NCBI GenBank assembly: GCA_002699585.1
Contig: PABP01000038.1
Span: 248,001 to 312,000, forward strand
Length of the DNA stretch: 64,000 bases
Reading direction: 5' to 3'
From: Anaerolineaceae bacterium
Lineage (GTDB): Bacteria > Chloroflexota > Anaerolineae > Aggregatilineales > Phototrophicaceae
Shown here: positions 17,375 through 25,787 of the stretch, piece by piece
Position numbering within the stretch: the stretch's first letter is position 1
Layout: the number at the start of each line of letters is the position of its first letter
Program-made: the position numbers and the translations under genes
The notes under the pieces: generated by a model
Databases searched by the model: none
What the model was told of the DNA's origin: nothing
The model's input: the letters and a program-made list of their open reading frames with translations, nothing else

Positions 17375-17403
17375 AGTATGTAATAACACAAAACATATGA
17401 CAA
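17375..17403 (-). promoter_or_regulatory. Predicted promoter for the candidate small RNA
   Basis: On the minus strand TTGTCA (17398-17403), exactly 17 nt, then CATACT (17375-17380). Confidence 0.45.
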
Positions 17404-17625
17404 TTAACGATCTTCCATTACGGATGATCCATCGAGGAAACAATACTCAATCGATAGCGTTAGAAGCCTTTTACAGATATGGATACTGTTGATTGGTGTT
17501 CACAGAGATACGAAGTTTGACAAGCATCACGGTGAAACCTATAGACGAAAACAAAGCATGAACATGTAACCCGTCATACTAACCCTATGACGCTGGAATC
17601 GGCACCTATCGTGAGTCAAAATTAC

Positions 17626-17649
17626 GTCTATCGAAACGATACGATAGAC
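17626..17649. promoter_or_regulatory. Perfect 8-bp inverted repeat upstream of recX
   Basis: GTCTATCG (17626-17633) and CGATAGAC (17642-17649) with an 8-nt spacer, about 107 nt before the recX ATG. It has no U tract, so an operator is more likely than a terminator. Confidence 0.4.
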
Positions 17650-17755
17650 ATCTTCCACTGAACGTTGTCATAATAAGCGTTGTTATTTGCTGCATCACAA
17701 TCAACGCCCTGTGCCATGGCTACAACGATGCATAGGCTTGAATGTACAAGTGACG

Positions 17756-18409
17756 ATGCCAACAATAACTTTGCTAGAGGTTCAAAAGAAGAACAAAGAG
17801 CGCGTCAACGTTTACCTGGATGGTGAGTTTGCCTTCGGGTTGAACATGATGGACGCGGCTTTGTTGCGTAAAGGCCAGGAACTGGACCCGAACGCTGTCG
17901 TTGAACTGAAGCATAAGGACGAGATCGTCCGTGCATTCGACCAGGCTGTCACGTTGTTAGCCCGCCGCCCATATAGCACACAAGAAGTTCGCAAAAAGCT
18001 AAGTCGTAAAGACCGCCCTCCGGAAGTCGTCGACGCTGCCATCAACCGTTTGATGCAGTACGGGTATCTGGATGATCGAGCTTTTGCGCGTTATTGGGTG
18101 GATAATCGCACACGGTTTAAACCGCGAGGGCGTCAGGCATTAGGCTATGAACTCCGGCAAAAAGGAATCGCCAATTCGCTCATTGATGAAGTTCTAGATG
18201 AGCATCACGAAGAAGACGATGCCGCTTACCGGGCCGCGGAAAGCCGCGCAAGGCGTTTCCGTGGCCAGCCGAAAGAAGCCTTTCGGCAGAAGGTCGGTGG
18301 TTTTTTGCAGAGGCGCGGGTTCAACTACAGTACGTCCAAGGCAGCGATCCAGGAACTCATCAACAACCTGGAAGCAGAAGACCCTGATTTTTTCAGTAAG
18401 GACGACTGA
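17756..18409 (+). CDS. recX: Regulatory protein RecX
   Basis: 217 aa from ATG 17756. Earlier TTG/GTG codons in frame are possible, since no Shine-Dalgarno decides the start. RecX modulates RecA filaments. Three-helix repeats are visible: ALLRKGQELD, then ALNRL-like units such as LLARRPYSTQEVRKKLSRK, AINRLMQYGYLDDRAFARYW (the most conserved RecX block), and GRQALGYELRQKGI. recA is not adjacent, as it often is in other bacteria; rny follows 100 bp downstream. Confidence 0.9.
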   Translation: MPTITLLEVQKKNKERVNVYLDGEFAFGLNMMDAALLRKGQELDPNAVVELKHKDEIVRAFDQAVTLLARRPYSTQEVRKKLSRKDRPPEVVDAAINRLMQYGYLDDRAFARYWVDNRTRFKPRGRQALGYELRQKGIANSLIDEVLDEHHEEDDAAYRAAESRARRFRGQPKEAFRQKVGGFLQRRGFNYSTSKAAIQELINNLEAEDPDFFSKDD

Positions 18410-18511
18410 TCCATCCCACTGTCTCATCGGTGACAATACATCGGATTGATGACAGTGAAAGGAGTGAGGCGGATAACTGGTTAGCGATATTTGCCAGTCC
18501 CGTCGCCAAAC

Positions 18512-20077
18512 ATGGAACCTATAGTTGTTGGAATCATTGCCCTGGTGGTGGGTGCAGTTGCAGGCGTCATTTTTGGACGCTGGAAGTTGACCAATCAGCA
18601 GCGCACAACCGGGCAAAGCCTGCTAACACAGGCCGAAGCCACCTCAAAAACAATCCTGGAAAACGCTGGTAAAGAAGCGAATCAACTGGTTGAGGATGCC
18701 AACCAGCGTGCCCAGAATAAGCTTGACGAAGCTGATAACCATATCTCTCGCCGCCGCAAAGAGCTGGAGCAAGAAGACGATGCCCTGTCGCGCCGCCGCG
18801 TCCAGCTTGATAAGCGCATGGACGACATCGAACGCCGTTCAGAGCGTATGGAGCAGCGTGAGCAGCAACTCAGCAAGCGTCAGAGCGCATTGGACCGCAA
18901 AGCCAATGAGCTAAAAACCCAACAAGAAGAGCAAATGGAGGAAATGCAGCGCATCGCCCAGATGACGATGGAAGAAGCACGCTCCTCTGTTTTGGAAACT
19001 GCTGAAAAAGAAGCCCGTAACGACATGGCACGCATCATCCGCCAGGTGGAAGCTGAAGCTCGTGAAGAAGCCGACCGCCGCGCCCGTGAGATCATCTCGA
19101 TGGTTGTCCAGCGCTTAGCCAGTGAGCACGTCAGCGAAATTTCCGTATCGGTTGTGACGCTGCCCAATGACGAAATGAAGGGCCGTATCATTGGCCGTAA
19201 CGGGCGCAACATTCGCTCGTTTGAAATCGCAACAGGCGTTGATGTCGTCGTTGATGACACGCCGGAAGCCGTCACGATCAGCAGCTTTGACCCGGTCCGC
19301 CGCGAAGTCGCCAAGCGCACCATGTCCAAGCTGGTGGCCGATGGCCGTATTCATCCGGCCCGCATCGAAAAACTAGTGTCGGATACCCAGGCCGAAGTCA
19401 ACGAAATGCTGCGCGAAGAAGGTGAAAGCGCCGCGTACATCACTGGTGTACATGGCCTGCACCCTGAAATTATCAAGCTGTTGGGTCAGCTCAAGTTCCG
19501 TACCAGCTATGGTCAGAACCAACACGCCCATGCTATCGAAACAGCTCATCTGGCGGGTATGATTGCCGCCGAGCTGGGCGCAAACGTCGATGTCGCCAAA
19601 GCGGGTGGTCTGTTGCATGACATCGGCAAGGCCATCGACCATGAAATCGAAGGCACACACGCCATCATCGGGTCCGACTTCATTAAGCGCTATGGTGTCT
19701 CAGAAGACATCGTGAACTGTGTCGCGGCCCATCACCATGAAGTCGAGCCAACCTGTGTCGAGGCTTACATCGTAGAAGCCGCTGACGCGATTTCCGGCGC
19801 TCGTCCGGGTGCTCGTCGTGAAAGCCTGGAAAACTACGTCAAGCGCGTGAAGATGCTGGAAGAAATCGCGAATGGCTTCGAGGGCGTCGAGCAGAGCTAC
19901 GCCCTGCAAGCCGGTCGTGAAGTGCGCATTTTGGTGCGGCCTGATGAAATCGACGACCTGGGCGCACTGGAATTGGCGAAGAACGTCGCCAAGCAAATCG
20001 AAGACAGCATGCAGTACCCGGGCCAGATCAAGGTCCACGTCATCCGCGAAACACGGGCGATTGACTACGCGAAGTAA
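18512..20077 (+). CDS. rny: Ribonuclease Y
   Basis: 521 aa from ATG 18512; an in-frame TTG at 18491 would add seven residues. Membrane-anchored endoribonuclease that starts mRNA decay. An N-terminal transmembrane helix (VVGIIALVVGAVAGVIFG) is followed by a long charged coiled coil (about 40-195). A KH domain follows (GRIIGRNGRNIRSFEIATGV), then an HD domain (AGGLLHDIGKAIDHE, with AAHHHE later). Length and domain order match the Firmicutes type. A terminator follows at 20101. Confidence 0.96.
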   Translation: MEPIVVGIIALVVGAVAGVIFGRWKLTNQQRTTGQSLLTQAEATSKTILENAGKEANQLVEDANQRAQNKLDEADNHISRRRKELEQEDDALSRRRVQLDKRMDDIERRSERMEQREQQLSKRQSALDRKANELKTQQEEQMEEMQRIAQMTMEEARSSVLETAEKEARNDMARIIRQVEAEAREEADRRAREIISMVVQRLASEHVSEISVSVVTLPNDEMKGRIIGRNGRNIRSFEIATGVDVVVDDTPEAVTISSFDPVRREVAKRTMSKLVADGRIHPARIEKLVSDTQAEVNEMLREEGESAAYITGVHGLHPEIIKLLGQLKFRTSYGQNQHAHAIETAHLAGMIAAELGANVDVAKAGGLLHDIGKAIDHEIEGTHAIIGSDFIKRYGVSEDIVNCVAAHHHEVEPTCVEAYIVEAADAISGARPGARRESLENYVKRVKMLEEIANGFEGVEQSYALQAGREVRILVRPDEIDDLGALELAKNVAKQIEDSMQYPGQIKVHVIRETRAIDYAK

Positions 20078-20100
20078 TCACGCCACCAAACAAAACAATC

Positions 20101-20127
20101 AAAGGGCGGCCCTGTGCTGCCCTTTTT
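20101..20127 (+). terminator. Rho-independent terminator after rny
   Basis: AAAGGGC (20101-20107) pairs with GCCCTTT (20119-20125), ending in a T run. It lies 23 nt past the rny stop, between rny and the convergent alkyltransferase-like gene. Confidence 0.8.
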
Positions 20128-20133
20128 GTTTAC

Positions 20134-20538
20134 CTAGAATGGCTTAGGTGGCATTAAATCGTGAGCGTCGAGCCAATCGTCGTCGGGGCCATCCCAACCG
20201 TATTGTTTGAGGTCCACGCGCTCTTTTTCGTCAAATTCGATGCCTTCAGCTTCCAGGCGTTGGCGCTGCTGCCGCGCCCCTGAACTGCCCGCTGGCAAGC
20301 TGATTTTCCCCTGGCTGTTTATCACGCGCTGCCAGGGCACCTCTGGATCGCGGACAGCCCGCATAGCTGACCCCACCCAACGGGCGCCCAAACGATGATA
20401 CTGGTCCGGGTCGCTGCCGTCAGGGACCGGGATCATACTGGCGATCTGGCCATAGGTGCTGACGCACCCGGCTGGAATCTGCTTGACGATCAACCAGACT
20501 GTCGCGTTATACGTCCTGGGATTGGGGGGATTCCACAT
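20134..20538 (-). CDS. Alkyltransferase-like protein (ATL), MGMT family DNA-binding domain
   Basis: 134 aa, only the DNA-binding domain of O6-alkylguanine-DNA alkyltransferase. The MGMT active site PCHRV is replaced by VPWQRVINSQG, with Trp where the catalytic Cys would be. That is the hallmark of ATL proteins, which bind O6-alkylguanine and hand it to nucleotide excision repair. VWLIVKQIPAGCVSTYGQIA is the typical helix-turn-helix entry. Divergent from the VOC gene, with a SOS-like palindrome (20576-20587) in the shared promoter region. Confidence 0.9.
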   Translation of the reverse strand: MWNPPNPRTYNATVWLIVKQIPAGCVSTYGQIASMIPVPDGSDPDQYHRLGARWVGSAMRAVRDPEVPWQRVINSQGKISLPAGSSGARQQRQRLEAEGIEFDEKERVDLKQYGWDGPDDDWLDAHDLMPPKPF

Positions 20539-20544
20539 AAATGT

Positions 20545-20573
20545 TTGACCTTCTGACTGAAAAACACTACAAT
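20545..20573 (+). promoter_or_regulatory. Predicted promoter for the VOC protein gene
   Basis: TTGACC (20545-20550), exactly 17 nt, then TACAAT (20568-20573). The expected start point falls on the palindrome at 20576-20587. Confidence 0.65.
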
Positions 20574-20575
20574 TA

Positions 20576-20587
20576 GAACATTTGTTC
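20576..20587. promoter_or_regulatory. LexA/SOS-box-like palindrome
   Basis: GAACATTTGTTC, a 5+5 palindrome with 2-nt spacer, fits the GAAC-N4-GTTC core of the Gram-positive-type SOS box. It overlaps the predicted start of VOC transcription and lies 38 nt before the ATL start on the other strand. Confidence 0.45.
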
Positions 20588-20629
20588 CCAAGGAGTAATT
20601 TTGTTCATTGAAAATAAAGGGCCTGAATC

Positions 20630-20989
20630 ATGGCAAAAATCAGCAAGATGACCTTGTGTGCAACTAACGTTACGGCGATGGTTGGTTTTTACAATGCCGT
20701 ACTGGAAGCTCATTTTACCCCTGTTGCCGATGATCCCGCAGGCTTTTACAAGGGGCAGATTGCTGATATTCCAACGCTATTGTGCCCGAACAGCATCGCA
20801 CAGGTGGATGCCAAACAGAATCGCCAGCAGTTTGATTTCGTCGTAGATGACATCGAGAAAACAGTTCAGGCAGCACTCGAAAACGGCGGAACAATCATCC
20901 AGGCCATCGAAAAACAAGGCGGCGCAGCGGTCGCCTCAGTATACGACCCTGACGGAAATTCGCTGGTGTTTATCCAGCAAACAGCTTAG
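20630..20989 (+). CDS. VOC (glyoxalase/bleomycin resistance) family protein
   Basis: 119 aa, a single beta-alpha-beta-beta-beta pair of the vicinal oxygen chelate fold. The pattern is visible in TLCATNVTAMVGFYNAVLEA and in the C-terminal ASVYDPDGNSLVFIQ. Members bind metals or sequester drugs, and the function here is not assignable. AAAGGG 8 nt upstream supports the ATG. Possibly damage-inducible given the palindrome at its promoter. Its stop codon overlaps the convergent PfkB gene by 4 bp. Confidence 0.8.
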   Translation: MAKISKMTLCATNVTAMVGFYNAVLEAHFTPVADDPAGFYKGQIADIPTLLCPNSIAQVDAKQNRQQFDFVVDDIEKTVQAALENGGTIIQAIEKQGGAAVASVYDPDGNSLVFIQQTA

Positions 20990-21981
20990 TCATTGATAGC
21001 TTCGACCAGTTCCTGGGGCGTGGGCGCATAATTGCCAACGTGCTGCACCACGATGCCGCTGGCGAAGTTGGCTAACATCACCGCCTGTACAAACGTCGCC
21101 CCGGCCAACCGCGCAACGGTCATCACAGCGATGGCTGTATCGCCTGCCCCGACCGTATCAAAGACATCCTGCACATCCGGCGATGGACAGTGCGTCATCG
21201 ACTGGCCATCGTATACAATTGCGCCTTCCGCCCCGCGTGTGATGACCATCGCACCCGACAAACCCAGTTTTCCGTAAATCGTCTGCACAGCCTGTTCAAA
21301 ATCGGCATGGGTGCGTAGGTCGGTCAGCAAATAAGCCGATGCCTCATCGGCATTACATTTGACCAGAGTTGCCCCGGCGTATTTATCAAGTTCGCCCTGG
21401 GCATCGACCGCGACCAGAACCTTATGCTGCTGACCATAGGCGATGATCGACCGCACCAGACCGGGCGTCAGCAAGCCACAAAGATAATCGGACAGCAAAA
21501 TCGCCTCGCCAGATTTAACGGACTGCCCTTGTTGCAGAATTTTCGCTTCAAGCTCAGAGGTGATTTCTGTGCGGGAAATGGTATCAATACGGGCGACCTG
21601 CTGCGGAAAACGCAGGCCCATCGTCGCCAGGATGCGCGTCTTGACCAACGTCGAACGGGCGTCATCGGACAGCAAATGGGCATCCACATGAGAATCTTGC
21701 AGGCAAGACTGCAAACTTGCCTGTTGCGGATCATCGCCAACGACACCCACCAAGCGAGTATCGGCTCCCAGGGCACGCAGGGTCATGGCCGGGTTGGCCG
21801 CCCCACCCGCGATATAACGGCGTTCGGTCTGCTCTAACACCGGGATAGGCGCTTCGCGACTCATGCGACGTGCTCGACCCACAATGTATTCATCGAGAAT
21901 GACATCGCCAATGACGAGGACGCGCTTATCGGTAAATTGCTGCACGAGCGCGATGAGTTGCTGACGTTCGTTTTCGGTCAT
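20986..21981 (-). CDS. PfkB-family sugar kinase, heptose-7-phosphate-kinase-like (RfaE1/HldE N-domain)
   Basis: 331 aa. Ribokinase-fold kinase: VLVIGDVILDEYIVGRARRM followed by EAPIPVLEQ is very close to the RfaE/HldE kinase domain. AGGAANPAMTLRALG and the anion hole/catalytic base region DTVGAGDTAIAVM are intact. It lacks the C-terminal nucleotidyltransferase domain of HldE. It may phosphorylate a heptose or other sugar phosphate for glycan synthesis. It starts immediately after the NUDIX stop (TAAATG), so they are one operon. Confidence 0.85.
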   Translation of the reverse strand: MTENERQQLIALVQQFTDKRVLVIGDVILDEYIVGRARRMSREAPIPVLEQTERRYIAGGAANPAMTLRALGADTRLVGVVGDDPQQASLQSCLQDSHVDAHLLSDDARSTLVKTRILATMGLRFPQQVARIDTISRTEITSELEAKILQQGQSVKSGEAILLSDYLCGLLTPGLVRSIIAYGQQHKVLVAVDAQGELDKYAGATLVKCNADEASAYLLTDLRTHADFEQAVQTIYGKLGLSGAMVITRGAEGAIVYDGQSMTHCPSPDVQDVFDTVGAGDTAIAVMTVARLAGATFVQAVMLANFASGIVVQHVGNYAPTPQELVEAIND

Positions 21982-22659
21982 TTAGTCGCCTTGCCGTTGG
22001 ACTGTCGATAAAGATAAATCATCGGAACAGACCGGATCGTAGTAGGTTTCATTTGATTGCATCAATTCAAAGGATTTGGGTACGCGCAGCCGATGCGATG
22101 GATGCATGGGAGAAGGCAGTTCATCAGCGCCATAATAAGCCCAATCGGTCGCTTCGATGCCGAGCTGTGGGGTGAGGTCATCACACTGCACATAGAAGAT
22201 CATATTGATGTGATGCACCTTCGACAGCGAACCCCATTTCGGGCCATCAAAAACGCCCAATAAGCGCTTCACACAGCCTTTGAGGCCAGCTTCCTCCCAC
22301 AGTTCTTTTAGGGCCGTCTGAGCAGGCGTATGGCCGATTTCAGACAATCCACCGGGCATGGCCCATGTTTGGTCCTGAGCACGTTTTATTAGCAGAATAC
22401 GGCCTTTTTCGTCGAATACAGCGGCATCTGCACCGATGGCCGGAGAAATGCGATGCCAGGGTTCTTCGTTAAACAGCACTTTCACGTCATCCAGGCTGCG
22501 CTCCTGCTCGGCCATCGCAGCAACCTGAGCCGCGAGTTCATTCATGCGGTGGGCGCGTTCGACTTCATAGGGATTGTTGGCAAAGTGACGGCCAATGGTG
22601 GCCATGCCGCGCATTTCATCGGCAATCAGGTAAAGCGCCTGACGATCTGAGGCATTCAT
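21982..22659 (-). CDS. NUDIX hydrolase with N-terminal NUDIX_N-type domain
   Basis: 225 aa. A helical N-terminus of about 65 residues precedes the NUDIX domain. The Nudix box reads MPGGLSEIGHTPAQTALKEL followed by WEEAGL. The two metal-binding glutamates (ELWEE) are present, but the upstream Glu of the box is His (IGH) and the usual Arg is Lys. Activity is likely, on nucleoside diphosphate derivatives such as ADP-ribose or sugar nucleotides (inference). GGAGA 7 nt upstream supports the start. First gene of the NUDIX-PfkB pair. Confidence 0.85.
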   Translation of the reverse strand: MNASDRQALYLIADEMRGMATIGRHFANNPYEVERAHRMNELAAQVAAMAEQERSLDDVKVLFNEEPWHRISPAIGADAAVFDEKGRILLIKRAQDQTWAMPGGLSEIGHTPAQTALKELWEEAGLKGCVKRLLGVFDGPKWGSLSKVHHINMIFYVQCDDLTPQLGIEATDWAYYGADELPSPMHPSHRLRVPKSFELMQSNETYYDPVCSDDLSLSTVQRQGD

Positions 22660-22756
22660 AGGTTCGTCTCCATGTGTCGTTGGTTACTTTACAGGGGACA
22701 GCTCGAACGCGCCAAGTGTGCCCCAGCGTAGGCAAACTGCCGGATAACGACGTTAT

Positions 22757-24598
22757 TCATCGCGAGCCACGCAGCACAAAGAGCAGCACAAAAGCGGGCA
22801 AACGCAGCATGCGGCGGATGCGCCAGGGCTGCTTATACAGACGATACAGCCATTCCAGGCCCAGATCACGCATCTGTTCAGGCGCACGCGGTATGATCCC
22901 AGCGATGAAATCCAGCGCACCACCGACGCCCATCGCCATCTTCACATCCAGGCGATGCAAATTACGTGCGATCCACTTATCTTGCTTAGGCGCACCATAA
23001 GCCACCAGCAGGATGTCGGCCCCACTGGCATTGACCATCGCGACAATCTCGTCTTCTTCCTCAGCCGCAGGACTACCACTGTAGGTGCCAACGATCTGGA
23101 TTTCCGGCAGGTGTTCACGCATGACCGCCGCCGCCTGATCCGCGACACCAGGAGCCGCCCCCAGTAGGAACAGCTTCCAGCCTTTTTTGGCGGCCTCTTC
23201 CGCAATCATAACGACGCCATCACTACCCGTTACGCGCTCCGGTAGCGGCTGACCTAAGCGCTTGGCCGCCCAAAGCAAGCCGACGCCATCCGCCAGACAT
23301 AAATCGGCACGACGCAGAATGGTCGCAAAGTTGAAATCGCGCTGGGCCATGACCATGAATTCTGGATTGACGGTACACACCTGATGATGGCGGCTGTCGT
23401 CGCGTATCCAGCGATCAATTTGGTTCATCCATTTGCGATAGGTGATGCGGTCCACAGGCACGCCCAGGATACGAATGACATCGCGGTCTGTCGGTAGCTT
23501 GGCTGCGACGGTTGGCTCAGATGATGGTTGCACATCCACTTCTGGCTCGGCGTCTGAGTTGCCATCGAGAATATCGCGGGCGGCGGCAATAGCCTGATCG
23601 GGCGTCACCAGCCGCATACAAGTCCGTTCTGGGCAACCTTCCCGCAGGCCGACATCATGGTTGATGTAGCTGCACGGCCCACAGCGGACATCGGTCCGCA
23701 GCACCTTGACGATCCCACCCGGCGACCAAGGTGACCAGGCTTTTTCGTTGCTGGGGCCAAAAATAGCGAGAGTCGGGGTACGGACGGCTGCCGCCATATG
23801 GGTCACGCCGCTATCCGCGCCAATGTACAGGTCCGCTGAGCGTAGGACATCGGCGAGCTGTGTCAGCGACGTTTTGCCTGCTAAATTAATCGCGGACTGC
23901 TGCATAGCGTCGGCCACCTGCTGCGCATGGTCATCTGGCGTGCCCACAAGCACGATTTGCGCGTCGTAAGCTACTGCGAGGGCATCTGCCACCTGAGCGA
24001 ACTTCTCCGGCGACCAGCGACGTGCCAGACTGTAGCCACCACCACCAGCGTGGATCACGATGCGGCGACCATGGTACAGACCAATCGGCAGAATACCGCC
24101 GTCAAGCGCTACCTGTGCCCCACGTGGGTCTGAACGGGAGCCAGCCAGGGCGACCAGGTCAAGCCAGTACTGGGCCTGATGTTTGGCACCAAAACCTTCA
24201 TCCGGCAGCGAATGGGTCAAAAACCAGCCGTTGCCATTATCCAGGCCGACGACATCCCGCGCACCGGATGCTTTGGCAATCAGATAGTATTTAAGCGTGC
24301 CCAACTTGAGTGTGAAATGCTGGAAGAAAATCACGCTGTCATAATGACCAGAGCGCAAACCGAGGATACGACGCAAGTTAGCTGGCCTCAGAACCGACAG
24401 CGTGCCATTGAAAGAGGCTTTGTCAAAGGTGATGACCTCATTGAGCAGGTCCGGCTGGAGGATTTTGCTGGCCTGGGCACTACAAAACAGAGCGATATGC
24501 GCCTCAGGATAGGTTTCTCGCAAGGCGGCAATAGCCGGTGTGGTCAACACCAGATCGCCAATATCGCCTAATTGAACCAGCAAAAATCGATAAGCCAT
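22757..24598 (-). CDS. Fused GT9 (heptosyltransferase-like) and WecB/TagA/CpsF (GT26) glycosyltransferase
   Basis: 613 aa with two complete enzymes. Residues about 1-345 are GT9: FLLVQLGDIGDLVLTTPAI, the donor-site segment VIHAGGGG, and YIGADSGVTHMAAAV. A Glu/Pro-rich linker (about 345-372) leads to a WecB/TagA domain (about 373-613). That domain has TVNPEF, ADLCLADGVGLLWAAKRLG and ERVTGSDGV. Each half is normally a separate protein. The fusion suggests two successive transfers onto one acceptor. The neighbours (PfkB heptose-type kinase, GT4 enzyme) fit surface glycan synthesis. A Cys cluster (RCGPC, REGCPERTC) lies around residues 305-327 of the GT9 part. Confidence 0.9.
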   Translation of the reverse strand: MAYRFLLVQLGDIGDLVLTTPAIAALRETYPEAHIALFCSAQASKILQPDLLNEVITFDKASFNGTLSVLRPANLRRILGLRSGHYDSVIFFQHFTLKLGTLKYYLIAKASGARDVVGLDNGNGWFLTHSLPDEGFGAKHQAQYWLDLVALAGSRSDPRGAQVALDGGILPIGLYHGRRIVIHAGGGGYSLARRWSPEKFAQVADALAVAYDAQIVLVGTPDDHAQQVADAMQQSAINLAGKTSLTQLADVLRSADLYIGADSGVTHMAAAVRTPTLAIFGPSNEKAWSPWSPGGIVKVLRTDVRCGPCSYINHDVGLREGCPERTCMRLVTPDQAIAAARDILDGNSDAEPEVDVQPSSEPTVAAKLPTDRDVIRILGVPVDRITYRKWMNQIDRWIRDDSRHHQVCTVNPEFMVMAQRDFNFATILRRADLCLADGVGLLWAAKRLGQPLPERVTGSDGVVMIAEEAAKKGWKLFLLGAAPGVADQAAAVMREHLPEIQIVGTYSGSPAAEEEDEIVAMVNASGADILLVAYGAPKQDKWIARNLHRLDVKMAMGVGGALDFIAGIIPRAPEQMRDLGLEWLYRLYKQPWRIRRMLRLPAFVLLFVLRGSR

Positions 24599-24675
24599 CG
24601 CTCAACACGACACAATGTTACGAATCAGTATGGAGCCATTTTATAGGCATTATGGCCAATATACACGGGGCGTTT

Positions 24676-25779
24676 TCAGGATGAGGCAGCCGCAACCAGG
24701 GCATCCAGGGTTTGCTGCGCGGCCTGTTCCCAGGTGAATTGTGCTGCCTGCTGGTAACCTTTTTCCCGCAAGGATTGGCGCAGGTCGGCATGGGAGACTA
24801 ATAAATCAATCGCGCTGATGAGGGCATCCTCGTCCAGCGGGTCAATCTGGATCCCCGCGTCAGCCACCAGTTCTGGTAGGCTGCTGGTATTGCTGGCGAT
24901 CACGGGCGTCCCGACATGCATGGCTTCCACCACTGGGAAGCCGAAGCCTTCATACAACGACGGAAAGACCATGCCCATCGCTCGACGCAGCAGCGACCCT
25001 TTGTCGGCTTCGTCGATATAGCCTGTCAAATAGACGCCTTCGACATCGGCCAACCAGGCTTCATCGAACAGCCAGCCTTTGCCACCTGCCAGCACCAGGC
25101 CGACTTCGCTATCAGGGTTGGATCGTTTCCAGTGGGTAAAGGCACGGATAAGGCGCTCGATGTTTTTGCGCGGTTGCAACGTGCCGATAAACACGAGGTA
25201 GCTATTGGGAATGCCATATTTAGCCGAGAGATGCAGACCCTCACCCGCTGATGGCACATCCACGCCAGGGTAAACCACACGGATTTTAGTCGGATTCACC
25301 CGATAGAAGGCGTGCAGGTCATCGGCTGTCGCTTGACTATCCGCCAGGATCAGGCTGGCACGATTGGCACTGTAGCGTGTCGTCAGGTCGAGATAAGCGC
25401 GTTGGCGCGTTGGATGCGCCTGTGGGAAACGTAAATAGCCCAGGTCATGGATCGTCACTACGCTGCGGCCAGGGAAGACAAAGGGTAAGGTATGCGCAGG
25501 CACAAAGGTTACATCCGGGCGATGCTGAACCAGCGCAGCAGCAAAGCGCAGATGCGTCCAAAGGCGCGGGAATGGAATGACATGGTAGGTGGTGTGATCA
25601 GATGCAGGGAACAAATCCCCAGCAGGAGCATCCCGAAAATAAAGCGACAGGCGATGCGGCTGTTCCAGGGTGTTATTCAAGTCGATGAGGCCACTTATCA
25701 GACGATGGGCATAATGCTCGGTGCCCGTCACACGGGCGACCGTCGTTCGGCTGGCATCAATGGCGATGTCATATGGCAT
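24676..25779 (-). CDS. GT4-family glycosyltransferase
   Basis: 367 aa from ATG 25779. That start leaves an 8-nt gap after the upstream stop; a start at 25848 would overlap the upstream gene. GT-B fold: the N-terminal domain has IDASRTTVARVTGTEHYA and VVTIHDLGYLRFP. The C-terminal donor domain has YLVFIGTLQPRKNIERLIRA, LAGGKGWL and the EX7E region FPSLYEGFGFPVVEAMHVG. It resembles mannosyl/rhamnosyltransferases of the WbaZ/MtfB type; donor unknown. It lies between the acidic-repeat membrane protein and the fused glycosyltransferase, all on the minus strand. Confidence 0.9.
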   Translation of the reverse strand: MPYDIAIDASRTTVARVTGTEHYAHRLISGLIDLNNTLEQPHRLSLYFRDAPAGDLFPASDHTTYHVIPFPRLWTHLRFAAALVQHRPDVTFVPAHTLPFVFPGRSVVTIHDLGYLRFPQAHPTRQRAYLDLTTRYSANRASLILADSQATADDLHAFYRVNPTKIRVVYPGVDVPSAGEGLHLSAKYGIPNSYLVFIGTLQPRKNIERLIRAFTHWKRSNPDSEVGLVLAGGKGWLFDEAWLADVEGVYLTGYIDEADKGSLLRRAMGMVFPSLYEGFGFPVVEAMHVGTPVIASNTSSLPELVADAGIQIDPLDEDALISAIDLLVSHADLRQSLREKGYQQAAQFTWEQAAQQTLDALVAAASS

Positions 25780-25787
25780 AAGCTGTA

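Larger units (their letters stand above)
16989..17755. other. 750-bp AT-richer gap with candidate sRNA and inverted repeats
   Basis: No convincing protein gene on either strand; the longest frames are short and lack ribosome binding sites. It contains a minus-strand promoter (17375-17403) and a minus-strand terminator (17079-17104) that together define a candidate RNA of about 285 nt. It also contains a perfect 8-bp inverted repeat at 17626-17649 upstream of recX. Confidence 0.6.
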
